From NCBI RefSeq assembly GCF_013817345.1, contig NZ_JACDCW010000036.1:1-33930 (forward strand): DNA of 33,930 nt. Direction: 5' to 3'. Every line of letters starts with the position of its first letter. The stretch's first letter is position 1. The notes under the pieces are model-generated. The model saw nothing but the letters and a program-made list of their open reading frames with translations. It did no database searches and was not told the DNA's origin. Positions 18,220 through 25,222 of this stretch are shown here, piece by piece. Position numbers and translations under genes: made by a program. Source of the DNA: Methylibium sp. (lineage in GTDB: Bacteria > Pseudomonadota > Gammaproteobacteria > Burkholderiales > Burkholderiaceae_C).

Positions 18220-18989
18220 AAGCTTTCTTGCATCCCGTCGTCTTCATCGGTGCCGGCCCCGGCGCGGCCGATCTCATCACCGTGCGCGGCGCTCGCCGGC
18301 TCGGCGAAGCCGATGTCGTGCTGTTCGATGCGCTCACCGATCCGGCGCTGCGTGCGCTGGCACCGCGAGCGCGCTGGGTTGATGTAGGCAAGCGCGGCTT
18401 CTGCGATTCGACCGGCCAGACGCGCATCAACGCGCTGCTCGTCAAGTTTGCGAGCGAAGGCCTGCGCGTGGCGCGGCTCAAGGGCGGCGACCCCAGCGTC
18501 TTCGGCCGCCTCGAAGAAGAACTCCAGGCCTTGACCGAGGCCGGGCTGAGCGCTGAAGTCGTGCCTGGCGTCACGGCGGCCATTGCCTCGGCCGCTGCCC
18601 TGCAGCGCCCGCTTACCCGGCGCGGCACAGGCCGAAGCGTGAGCCTCACGACGGCGATGACGCGCTCAGGCAATCTGCAAGCCGGGCGCAGTGCCGACAC
18701 CGAAGTCTTCTACATGGCGGGCCGCCAGCTCGCCGCCCTGTCGCGCCGGCTGCTGGACGCCGGCTGGGCCGCCGACACGCCGGTGGCCGTGGTTTCGCGC
18801 GCCGGCTGGCCGGACCAGTTGACCAGCGATCACCGTGTCGCGACTTTGGCCGAGGCCAGCGTCCTGCATGCCGGCCGCCCGGCGGTGGTGACCGTGGGCG
18901 TGGGGGCTGGCGCATTGCCGCGCGCCGCACCCCGAGACCCCACCGCGGACGCTGCCGCGCCCTGCGAGCTCGAGAGCCGCAACCACTAA
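18216..18989 (+). CDS. cobA: Uroporphyrinogen-III C-methyltransferase
   Basis: SAM-dependent bis-methylation of uroporphyrinogen III to precorrin-2, the first step to siroheme, the cofactor of CysI. The 257 residues contain the SUMT signatures FIGAGPGAADLITVRGARRL (start), the segment RLKGGDPSVFGR and VVPGVTAAIASAAA. There is no CysG-type oxidase/ferrochelatase domain, so those steps must be encoded elsewhere. The final 25 residues are a low-complexity Ala/Pro tail. The ATG overlaps the cysN stop by 4 bp (ATGA), so it belongs to the sulfur operon. Confidence 0.93.
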   Translation: MKAFLHPVVFIGAGPGAADLITVRGARRLGEADVVLFDALTDPALRALAPRARWVDVGKRGFCDSTGQTRINALLVKFASEGLRVARLKGGDPSVFGRLEEELQALTEAGLSAEVVPGVTAAIASAAALQRPLTRRGTGRSVSLTTAMTRSGNLQAGRSADTEVFYMAGRQLAALSRRLLDAGWAADTPVAVVSRAGWPDQLTSDHRVATLAEASVLHAGRPAVVTVGVGAGALPRAAPRDPTADAAAPCELESRNH

Positions 18990-19040
18990 AATCACGGGTT
19001 CTCGCGCCGAAGAGCGCACCCTCCTCATCAAAACAACGTC

Positions 19041-19364
19041 ATGACCCACGTCGTCACCGAATCGTGCATCCGCTGCAAGTACACCGACTGCGTCGATGTC
19101 TGCCCGGTGGACTGCTTCCGCGAAGGACCGAACTTCCTGGTGATCGACCCCGACGAGTGCATCGATTGCGCGGTGTGCATTCCCGAGTGCCCTGTGAACG
19201 CCATCCTTCCCGAGGAAGACGTGTCGCAGGAACAGCAGAAGTTCATCGCCATCAACGTCGAGCTGTCCAAGAAGTGGCCCAGCATCACCAAGCGCAAGGC
19301 GGCACCGCCCGATGCCGACGACTGGAAAGACAAGACCGACAAGCTGAGCGAGCTGATCCGCTGA
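19041..19364 (+). CDS. fdxA: 7Fe ferredoxin
   Basis: A 107-residue low-potential electron carrier of the Azotobacter FdI type with one [3Fe-4S] and one [4Fe-4S] cluster. The cysteines are Cys9, Cys17 and Cys21 with Cys50 for the 3Fe cluster region, and Cys25, Cys40, Cys43 and Cys46 for the 4Fe cluster (motif [12 protein letters not shown]). The C-terminal extension is typical of proteobacterial FdxA. It lies 51 bp after cobA and 38 bp before the ferredoxin-NADP reductase gene, so the two probably form an electron-transfer pair. No strong ribosome binding site is visible before the ATG. Confidence 0.94.
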   Translation: MTHVVTESCIRCKYTDCVDVCPVDCFREGPNFLVIDPDECIDCAVCIPECPVNAILPEEDVSQEQQKFIAINVELSKKWPSITKRKAAPPDADDWKDKTDKLSELIR

Positions 19365-19402
19365 ACGAACAGCTCCCGACACCCGCCAAATCTCGTTGAC
19401 AC

Positions 19403-20503
19403 ATGGAACCACAACTCAACCCCGCGGTGAGCCAGACGGCGAACCGCCACGACGGCCCCATCGAAACCGATGCCGTCATCGTCGGCGCCGGCCCTGTGGG
19501 CCTGTTCCAGGTCTTCGAGCTCGGTCTGCTCGAGATCAAGGCGCACATCATTGACTCGCTTGGCTATCCCGGCGGCCAGTGCATCGAGCTCTACCCCGAC
19601 AAGCCGATCTACGACATTCCGGCCGTGCCCGTGTGCACCGGCAAGGAGCTGACCGACAACCTGCTCAAGCAGATCGAGCCGTTCGGCGCGACCTTTCATC
19701 TGGGCCAGGAAGTCACGCTGGTGAACAAGCGCGAAGATGGCCGCTTCGACCTCGAGACCAGCAAAGGCACGCGCTTCATCACCAAGACCATCTTCATCGC
19801 CGGCGGCGTGGGCTCGTTCCAGCCGCGGTTGCTCAAGGTGGAGGGTCTGGATGCGTTCAATGACACGCAGGTGTTCTACCGCGTCAAGAGCCCGGCACAG
19901 TTTGCCGGCAAGAACCTCGTCATCGTCGGCGGCGGCGACTCCGCGCTCGACTGGACGCTCAACTTCGTGCAGGACGGGCCGAACAAGGCCGAGAGCGTGA
20001 TCCTCCTGCACCGGCGCGACGGCTTCAAGGCCGCGCCGGCTTCGGTCGCCAAGATGCGCGAACTGTGCGAGGCCTACGAGATGCAGTTCGTCGTAGGACA
20101 GGTCACGGGCATCGAGCAGGCGAACGGCCGGCTCACGAACATCAAGGTGACGGGTGGGGACGGCGTCACGCGGCTGGTGCCGCTGGACGTGCTGCTGGTG
20201 TTCTTCGGCCTGTCGCCCAAGCTCGGGCCGATCGCGCAGTGGAGCCTGAACATCGAGCGCAAGCAGGTGGTGGTCGATACCGAGAAGTTCGAGACCAACG
20301 TGCCGGGTATCTTCGCGGTGGGCGACATCAACGTTTATCCGGGCAAGAAGAAGCTGATCCTCTCGGGCTTCCATGAAGCCGCGCTCGCCGCCTTCGGCGC
20401 GGCGCCCTATGTCTTTCCGGACAAGCGCATCCACCTGCAGTACACGACCACGAGCCCGAAGCTGCACAAGGTGCTCGGCGTCGATACGCCGGTGTTCGAT
20501 TGA
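19403..20503 (+). CDS. Ferredoxin-NADP reductase, thioredoxin-reductase-like type
   Basis: A flavoenzyme moving electrons between NADPH and ferredoxin. The 366 residues contain the FAD-binding [12 protein letters not shown] (about 26-37), the NADPH-binding [12 protein letters not shown] (about 173-184), and the late [25 protein letters not shown] segment (key motif [12 protein letters not shown]). There is no CxxC redox pair between the domains, which separates it from thioredoxin reductase. The aromatic-containing C-terminal tail is usual for this FNR class. It directly follows fdxA, and a terminator follows its stop. It may feed the CysJ-less sulfite reductase upstream (inference). Confidence 0.93.
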   Translation: MEPQLNPAVSQTANRHDGPIETDAVIVGAGPVGLFQVFELGLLEIKAHIIDSLGYPGGQCIELYPDKPIYDIPAVPVCTGKELTDNLLKQIEPFGATFHLGQEVTLVNKREDGRFDLETSKGTRFITKTIFIAGGVGSFQPRLLKVEGLDAFNDTQVFYRVKSPAQFAGKNLVIVGGGDSALDWTLNFVQDGPNKAESVILLHRRDGFKAAPASVAKMRELCEAYEMQFVVGQVTGIEQANGRLTNIKVTGGDGVTRLVPLDVLLVFFGLSPKLGPIAQWSLNIERKQVVVDTEKFETNVPGIFAVGDINVYPGKKKLILSGFHEAALAAFGAAPYVFPDKRIHLQYTTTSPKLHKVLGVDTPVFD

Positions 20504-20544
20504 CGCGCGAGCGCGGCACGACCCGGTCTTGCCTGCGCAGACCA

Positions 20545-20580
20545 CGACGAGAGCCCGCCCTTGCGGGCTCTTGTCGTTTC
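20545..20580 (+). terminator. Rho-independent terminator after the ferredoxin reductase gene
   Basis: A stem of GAGAGCCCGC / GCGGGCTCTT, with extension by CGAC/GTCG and a CCTT loop, is followed by TTGTCGTTT. It lies 42 bases after the stop codon and separates this operon from the riboswitch-controlled gene. Confidence 0.85.
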
Positions 20581-20584
20581 GTCT

Positions 20585-20593
20585 TGTCATAAT
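20585..20593 (+). promoter_or_regulatory. Putative extended -10 promoter for the riboswitch transcript
   Basis: TGT followed by CATAAT fits an extended -10 element and lies about 35 bases upstream of the riboswitch. No good -35 is present at the usual distance, which is compatible with an extended -10 promoter. Confidence 0.4.
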
Positions 20594-20624
20594 CGATCCG
20601 TCGCTCGTCAAGACGAGCGGCATT

Positions 20625-20712
20625 CGCTAGGGGTGTTGGGCCTTTCACCGAAGGCCCGGCTGAGAAAGTCCCTTTGAACCTGATTGAGGTAATCCTCGCG
20701 CAGGGAAGCGTC
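20625..20712 (+). promoter_or_regulatory. TPP (thiamine pyrophosphate) riboswitch
   Basis: The conserved THI-element blocks are all present in order: AGGGGTGTTGGGC at the start of the 5' helix, GGCTGAGAAAGTCCC in the middle, then CCTTTGAACCTGAT and the closing GCGCAGGGAAGCG. TPP binding normally reduces expression of the downstream gene. It sits 75 bases upstream of the ATG of the TonB-dependent receptor. Control is probably at translation initiation, or by a terminator that I do not see clearly. Confidence 0.95.
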
Positions 20713-20787
20713 TGGCCTCGGTGGCCCGCCTGCCATGCAGGGCGGCTCCTCCGTCTCAGCGCCCACCTGCCATCGAACGGAATCACG

Positions 20788-22992
20788 ATGGCCTCCCCCC
20801 AAAACCTCCATGACACGCACGCACGCTTGCGCCGCGGCGCTGTTGCGATCGTGTGCGCAGGCCTGGCCGGCATCGCCACCGCCCAGGCCGACAAGACGAG
20901 CCTGCCGCCCGTCACCATCACGGGGCGCAGCACCCTGCCCCCGTCCGATGTGGCAGGCTTCGGCGATGTGCCACCCGAACGGCTGCCGATGCAGGTGCTC
21001 TCGATCGGCGAAGCGCAGCTCGAGGACTACGGCGCACAGGGCCTTCGCGAGCTGACCCGCTTCGATGCGAGCGTCAGCGACGCCTACAACAGCGTCGGCT
21101 ACTGGGACAGCCTGACGGTGCGCGGCTTCGTGATCGACCAGCGCTACAACTACCGCCGCGATGGAGTGCCCATCACCGGCGAAACCGCACTCGCACTCGA
21201 CAACAAGAGCCGCCTCGAACTGCTCAAGGGCACCAGCGGCATCCAGGCCGGCACCAGCGCACCGGGCGGCCTGGTGAACCTGGTGGTCAAGCGGCCTGAT
21301 GTCGACGTGCGATCAGCGACGCTCGAATTGCGCGGCGCGGGCGCGGCACTTGCAGCGACCGACCTGTCGGCGCGTTTCGGCGAGCAGCGAGCCTTTGGAC
21401 TGCGCGTGAATGCCGCCGTCGAGCACCTCCACCCCGAACTACACGACGCCAGTGGTAAGCGTCACCTATTGGCCGTGGCCGGCGACTGGCGCCTGTCACC
21501 CGACACGCTGATCGAAGCCGAGGTCGAAACCAGCCGACGCAGCCAACCCAGCCAGCCCGGCTTCAGCCTGCTCGGTGACCGCGTGCCCGATGCGAACGAC
21601 ATCGATCCGCGCATCAACTTGAACAATCAGCCATGGTCCCAGCCGGTCGTGTTCGCCGGCCGCTATGCGAGCCTGCGGCTCACGCAGAAGCTGAATCCGG
21701 ACTGGCGCGCCGTTGTGCATGTCGGCACACAGCGGCTGACCACCGACGATCGGCTCGCGTTTCCGTTTGGCTGCTCCGACGACCGCGGCACCCCGGATCT
21801 CGATGACGACATTTACTACGCCGACAGCTACTGCCCCGACGGCCGCTTCGACCTGTACGACTACCGCAGCGAGAACGAGCGCCGACGTACCGACGCGATA
21901 GACGCAAGCGTTCAGGGCCGGCTGCAGACCGGCAGCCTCACGCATGCTCTGAGCGTGGGCGTGCTGCAAAGCCGCTTCGAGGCGAGCCTGCAGCGCTATG
22001 CGTTCAACATCGTCGACATCCAAGGAACGATCGACGGCGAAACCGTCACCGGCTCCGACGACAGCGTGACGACCGACAACACCAACCGCGACGAGCGCAA
22101 CACCGAGTTCTATCTGCGCGACGCCATCCAACTCAGCCCCACGGTGAGCCTGTGGCTGGGCCTGCGCCACACGAGGATCGAGCGCGAGAGCATCACTACC
22201 TCGGGCACTGGAGCCACCCGGTACAGGCAAAACTTCACCACACCATGGCTGGCAGGCAGTTGGACAGTCATGCCGGGCGGGACGCTCTATGCAAGCTGGG
22301 GCGAAGGCATCGAATCCGAAGTGGTCCCCGGGCTTCCGCAGTACCGCAACGCGGGGCAGGCCTTGCCCGCGCTGAAGAGTAGACAGACCGAGCTGGGCTT
22401 CAAACATGCGGGGGACGACTTGTCCTGGGGCGTTGCCGCTTTCGAGATTTCAAGGCCTTCCTACACGGATGCCGCCGCGATATGTCTCGCTCCGAGCGAG
22501 TGCAGTCTGCAACGGGCGAGCGACGGTGAAGCAGTCCACCGCGGCCTCGAAGCGCAGGCACAGGCAAGGCTCGGCGCATGGACACTCGGCGGCAGCGCGA
22601 TGCTGCTAAGAGCAAGGATCGAAGGTAGCGTCGATCCAGCCCTCGCAGGAGGCCGCCCCGCCAACGTGCCCGCGCGCAGTCTGCGGCTCTTCGCGAACCA
22701 CCGGCTCGCCGCCCTGCCCGGTGTGGATACCCACGCCGCGCTCACAGCAGAAAGCGAACGCAACGTGCTTCCCGGCAACGGCAGCCCACGCATACCAGGG
22801 TGGGCCCGCATCGACGTCGGCGCCAGCTACGACCAGCACCTTGCCGGCGGTCAGCGCCTGGTCTGGCGCGCCGGCATAGACAACCTTGCCGACCGCCGCG
22901 CCTGGAAAGAAGCGCCGTATCAGTTCGACCACGCGTACCTGTACCCGATGGCGCCGCGCACCTGGCGCCTGTCAGTCACCGCCGAATTGTGA
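20788..22992 (+). CDS. TonB-dependent outer-membrane receptor under TPP riboswitch control
   Basis: A 734-residue outer-membrane beta-barrel receptor. It has a signal peptide (about residues 1-32, ending AQA), a TonB-box-like LPPVTITG and a plug domain (DSLTVRGF; RLELLKGTSG; APGGLVNLVVKRP). A FhuA/FpvA-type 22-strand barrel follows and ends in TWRLSVTAEL. The open frame begins inside the riboswitch, so I start at the ATG at 20788, which precedes the signal peptide. Control by a TPP riboswitch implies transport of thiamine, a phosphate ester or a pyrimidine/thiazole precursor; this is inference from regulation. Its barrel resembles siderophore receptors, so sequence similarity alone would mislead. 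No partner transporter is nearby. Confidence 0.9.
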   Translation: MASPQNLHDTHARLRRGAVAIVCAGLAGIATAQADKTSLPPVTITGRSTLPPSDVAGFGDVPPERLPMQVLSIGEAQLEDYGAQGLRELTRFDASVSDAYNSVGYWDSLTVRGFVIDQRYNYRRDGVPITGETALALDNKSRLELLKGTSGIQAGTSAPGGLVNLVVKRPDVDVRSATLELRGAGAALAATDLSARFGEQRAFGLRVNAAVEHLHPELHDASGKRHLLAVAGDWRLSPDTLIEAEVETSRRSQPSQPGFSLLGDRVPDANDIDPRINLNNQPWSQPVVFAGRYASLRLTQKLNPDWRAVVHVGTQRLTTDDRLAFPFGCSDDRGTPDLDDDIYYADSYCPDGRFDLYDYRSENERRRTDAIDASVQGRLQTGSLTHALSVGVLQSRFEASLQRYAFNIVDIQGTIDGETVTGSDDSVTTDNTNRDERNTEFYLRDAIQLSPTVSLWLGLRHTRIERESITTSGTGATRYRQNFTTPWLAGSWTVMPGGTLYASWGEGIESEVVPGLPQYRNAGQALPALKSRQTELGFKHAGDDLSWGVAAFEISRPSYTDAAAICLAPSECSLQRASDGEAVHRGLEAQAQARLGAWTLGGSAMLLRARIEGSVDPALAGGRPANVPARSLRLFANHRLAALPGVDTHAALTAESERNVLPGNGSPRIPGWARIDVGASYDQHLAGGQRLVWRAGIDNLADRRAWKEAPYQFDHAYLYPMAPRTWRLSVTAEL

Positions 22993-23016
22993 GGCGGCTG
23001 CGAGCCTGGCTATAAT
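22987..23016 (+). promoter_or_regulatory. Sigma-70 promoter of tRNA-Asn
   Basis: TTGTGA (22987-22992) and a perfect TATAAT (23011-23016) are spaced by 18 bases and end 12 bases before the mature tRNA 5' end. The -35 overlaps the stop codon of the TonB receptor. Confidence 0.8.
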
Positions 23017-23028
23017 TTGCGGCTTCGT

Positions 23029-23104
23029 TCCTCGATAGCTCAGTTGGTAGAGCGCCGGACTGTTAATCCGTAGGTCCCTGGTTCGAGCCCAGGTCGGGGA
23101 GCCA
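23029..23104 (+). tRNA. tRNA-Asn (GTT)
   Basis: A 76-base cloverleaf with encoded CCA. The acceptor stem is TCCTCGA / TCGGGGA, the D-arm GCTC-AGTTGGTA-GAGC, the anticodon loop CTGTTAA with GTT at 23062-23064, and the T-arm CCTGG-TTCGAGC-CCAGG. The 3' 45 bases (from 23060) coincide with attL of the integrated element, so the 3' half was supplied by the element on integration and the tRNA remains intact. Confidence 0.97.
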
Positions 23105-23105
23105 A
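23060..23105 (+). repeat. attL core within tRNA-Asn
   Basis: Left copy of the 46-base direct repeat. It begins in the anticodon loop and runs to the base after CCA. The match to attR is exact over the whole length and stops at both sides (A versus C before it, A versus T after it). Confidence 0.93.
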
Positions 23106-23122
23106 AAACAGCTAGAAGAATC

Positions 23123-23155
23123 AAGGCCTTGCAGCGATGCAGGGCCTTTTTCTTT
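23123..23155 (+). terminator. Terminator after tRNA-Asn, supplied by the element
   Basis: AAGGCC-TTGCA pairs with TGCAG-GGCCTT around a GCGA loop, followed by TTTTTCTTT. It lies inside the element, so it replaces the tRNA's original terminator, which is now beyond attR. Confidence 0.82.
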
Positions 23156-23172
23156 GGCCGGTGAGGTCGCAA

Positions 23173-23204
23173 ATATTGGACAGATATTGGACGCTGTCCA
23201 ATAT
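23173..23204. repeat. Left-end iterated motif, probable integrase arm sites
   Basis: ATATTGGAC occurs twice in direct orientation with an 11-base period (23173 and 23184) and once inverted (CTGTCCAATAT, 23194-23204). The first and third copies form a perfect 11-bp inverted repeat. The same motif recurs just inside attR. Spacing and location fit arm-type binding sites of a tyrosine integrase. Confidence 0.6.
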
Positions 23205-23236
23205 CCAGTACTTTTGCGCAGCGCTACGATGGCTCC

Positions 23237-23479
23237 ATGACCACCCCCGGCCCGCTCTCCGCCAACCGCCGCGGTGGCTGCTGGACCTGCCAGCACTTCG
23301 GCGCCCAGCACGACGGGTGCGTCGCTTGCCATCACCCCAAGTGCACCCGCATCCACAGCCTGCCGAACTCGGGCTGCTCTTCCTGGGAGATCCTGCCTAG
23401 CACCTTGGACGAAGTGCGCGCGATCGGAATAAACCGCTACAGGACCAAGACACCATGGAAATCGCTCCCCCAGCCCTAA
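23237..23479 (+). CDS. Small cysteine-rich protein of phage/plasmid type
   Basis: An 80-residue protein with Cys pairs in CWTCQHFG, VACHHPKC and a SGCSSWE segment, which could bind a metal. Proteins with this C..CxHFG to GC.xW arrangement are common, uncharacterised passengers of phages and islands. I know no function. It is the first gene inside the left end. The next small gene overlaps its 3' end by 25 bases in another frame. The ATG at 23237 is the only sensible start; an ATG nine bases earlier meets a stop at once. Confidence 0.65.
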   Translation: MTTPGPLSANRRGGCWTCQHFGAQHDGCVACHHPKCTRIHSLPNSGCSSWEILPSTLDEVRAIGINRYRTKTPWKSLPQP

Positions 23480-23649
23480 CAGCAGCCGAGTGGGTTGATC
23501 GCTTCAAGCAGCACGCCCGGACGCTGCCGGCGGCTCGAAGTGTGGGAGACGACGACTTGGATGAAATAGCTCTGCAGCTTCTAGAGCGCCACCCCAACGT
23601 CTTAATGCTCCTGCCCGAAGCGGCCGCCGACGCGTACTTTGAAACTTGA
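23455..23649 (+). CDS. Small hypothetical protein
   Basis: A 64-residue acidic helical protein (LTAAEWVDRFKQHARTLP; DDLDEIALQLLERHP). It overlaps the preceding Cys-rich gene by 25 bases, and the two read like a coupled pair. No family recognised and no membrane segment. It ends 36 bp before the convergent methyltransferase gene. Confidence 0.55.
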   Translation: MEIAPPALTAAEWVDRFKQHARTLPAARSVGDDDLDEIALQLLERHPNVLMLLPEAAADAYFET

Positions 23650-23685
23650 GCCGGAGTTGGAGGACGCGCCTGCCACGGTACCAGT

Positions 23686-24708
23686 TCACCTACGAAACAA
23701 GCGAGCAAGCAGGCCCGGAGCTTTCTCAACCGTCTGGACTTGGGGCCGGCCCTTCCAGAACGTCTCGGTATACGGCCAGCGTTTCGGTTGCACCGGCAGC
23801 GCGAGATGGGCGGGGGCCTGGCTGACCATGGCGTGGTTCGGGAGAGCGGCCCGATAGGTTTCGAGTGTGGTGGCCTCTATGACACCACCACGGCCCGGCG
23901 CCGAAGCTACGCCCTGACCGGCCATGGTCTGCATCAGATAGACATCGCGCGCGCCGCTCGCAGCGTTTATGTAGTGCCGGACGACATCGGGCTCCATTTC
24001 CTGGAACGATGCGGCGTTCCATAGAAGATCGAAGGTGGCACCTCTGAGGATATCGATGTGCCAGTTTCCGAAGACGTAGAGCTTGCCTCTTTCGATCTGA
24101 CTGAATTTCTTGATCGACCTGGCCTTCTCAAAAGGCACAAGCACGTCCGGCCCCAGAACGGCCTTCAAGTACTGGTTCGCCACGTAGATTTGCGGAGGGA
24201 TATCGAAAATCAGGATCGTTGCATCCGGATGGGCCATCTTCAGCAGGTGGGCCTGCTTCGCTGAGCCGGAGCCGATCTCGACAATGATCTTGTTCGACAG
24301 GTCGAGATGGCGGCTGACATAGGCATAGCGAAGGTAGTAGCTCAGCCAGGACATGGTGAAAAACTTCCCTTCGTGCTCGAAGCCCTCGGGGCTGCCGACG
24401 CGCGAAGCTGGGAGGTCCATTACGCTTTTAGCTGGCGATCCGGCTGCGTATTTTGCGACTGCTGCCATGATGTCTGCGCCGGCATAGGGCGGCATGAGAT
24501 CGACCGCGCCGAATGAGGCGAAGGTAGCAGCGGGCGTGCGCTTCGGAGCTCGAATGCCTCTGAAGTCCTTCAGGCCTGTCTCTCGGATGTAGGAAACGGC
24601 CATGTTGCACTTCCTCGCCCAATAGTTCGTCCATTGGTAAATAGCAGGCGCGGATTTGTGATCCGCGAGCATCGTATCGAGAAGTGCCAAATCATTTTCG
24701 AGCTGCAT
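23686..24708 (-). CDS. SAM-dependent methyltransferase, putative sugar O-methyltransferase type
   Basis: A 340-residue protein. The SAM-binding motif I is IIVEIGSGSA at 141-150, and strand 2 ends with the acidic residue in LIFDIPPQ (Asp169). This IFDIPPQ-type second motif with a following Tyr/Gln-rich helix resembles the putative sugar O-methyltransferase group found in polysaccharide loci (family memory, moderate certainty). A helical N-terminus of about 135 residues precedes the Rossmann core. The start has GAGGAATT immediately upstream of the ATG. It lies between two small phage-type genes and the hydrolase gene, on the opposite strand from both. Function inferred: O-methylation of a glycan. 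Confidence 0.72.
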   Translation of the reverse strand: MQLENDLALLDTMLADHKSAPAIYQWTNYWARKCNMAVSYIRETGLKDFRGIRAPKRTPAATFASFGAVDLMPPYAGADIMAAVAKYAAGSPAKSVMDLPASRVGSPEGFEHEGKFFTMSWLSYYLRYAYVSRHLDLSNKIIVEIGSGSAKQAHLLKMAHPDATILIFDIPPQIYVANQYLKAVLGPDVLVPFEKARSIKKFSQIERGKLYVFGNWHIDILRGATFDLLWNAASFQEMEPDVVRHYINAASGARDVYLMQTMAGQGVASAPGRGGVIEATTLETYRAALPNHAMVSQAPAHLALPVQPKRWPYTETFWKGRPQVQTVEKAPGLLARLFRR

Positions 24709-24718
24709 AATTCCTCAA

Positions 24719-24853
24719 ATGGATAGAGTGCGAGACGATGAAGCCGAGATGCGAACTACGAAGGGCCTCTGCAAGCCCGGCACGATGGTGCTGCGCCATC
24801 TGCGGGAGACCGAAGAAGACATGATGCCCCAGGCGCTTCCCCGCGCCGTGTGA
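24719..24853 (+). CDS. Possible 44-residue protein
   Basis: A short open frame starts MDRVRDDEAEMRTTKG and ends MMPQALPRAV; a shorter version would start at the internal ATG at 24749. It begins 11 bases from the methyltransferase start on the other strand and is followed 21 bases later by a hairpin with a T-run. No ribosome binding site of note and no family known. The terminator is the main support. Confidence 0.3.
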   Translation: MDRVRDDEAEMRTTKGLCKPGTMVLRHLRETEEDMMPQALPRAV

Positions 24854-24873
24854 TCGGGCCGTAGCCAATGATC

Positions 24874-24897
24874 AAGGGCCCGCGAGGGCCCCTTTTC
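24874..24897 (+). terminator. Terminator-like hairpin
   Basis: GGGCCC-GCGA-GGGCCC followed by CTTTTCTT on the plus strand. On the minus strand the T-run is poor, so it most likely ends plus-strand transcription from the small frame upstream. Confidence 0.6.
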
Positions 24898-25222
24898 TTG
24901 ATCGCCTACTGCCGCAAGCCGCCGGCACGTAGTTGATGCTGGGAAGCGCGAATTCGACGATGAAGCTGGGCGGCATGTCGGCAGTCGGGTTGCAGCAGCA
25001 AAGGATGCCTGCCGATGTGCAGCCGCCGTGCTCCCATGGCTGCTCCGCGGTGGCGCCCGCAGAGCCAGCCTTCGCTGCGGCACCGGGCGCAGGGTATGGC
25101 GAGGCGTTGAAGGTGGAGCATGCCGTCACGCAGCAACCCACGTGCCGTTCGGACCGGCCGCCGGGGGCACTAGGATGGCGCGCGGGGCGGAGCTGAACAA
25201 AAACAATGCGGGAGTGGGAATA
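24898..25222. other. Gap without a supported gene
   Basis: These 325 bases lie before the hydrolase gene. Open frames exist on both strands; the minus one has a Cys-rich segment (GILCCCNP) and a FIVEFALPSINYVPA stretch. None has a convincing start or ribosome binding site. It may hold a decayed phage gene. The hydrolase promoter must lie at its right end, but no clear boxes are visible. Confidence 0.35.

Noticed and set aside
20674-20787. Longer start of the TonB receptor
   Set aside because: This start lies within the TPP riboswitch, and the added residues precede the signal peptide, so it cannot be the translated N-terminus.
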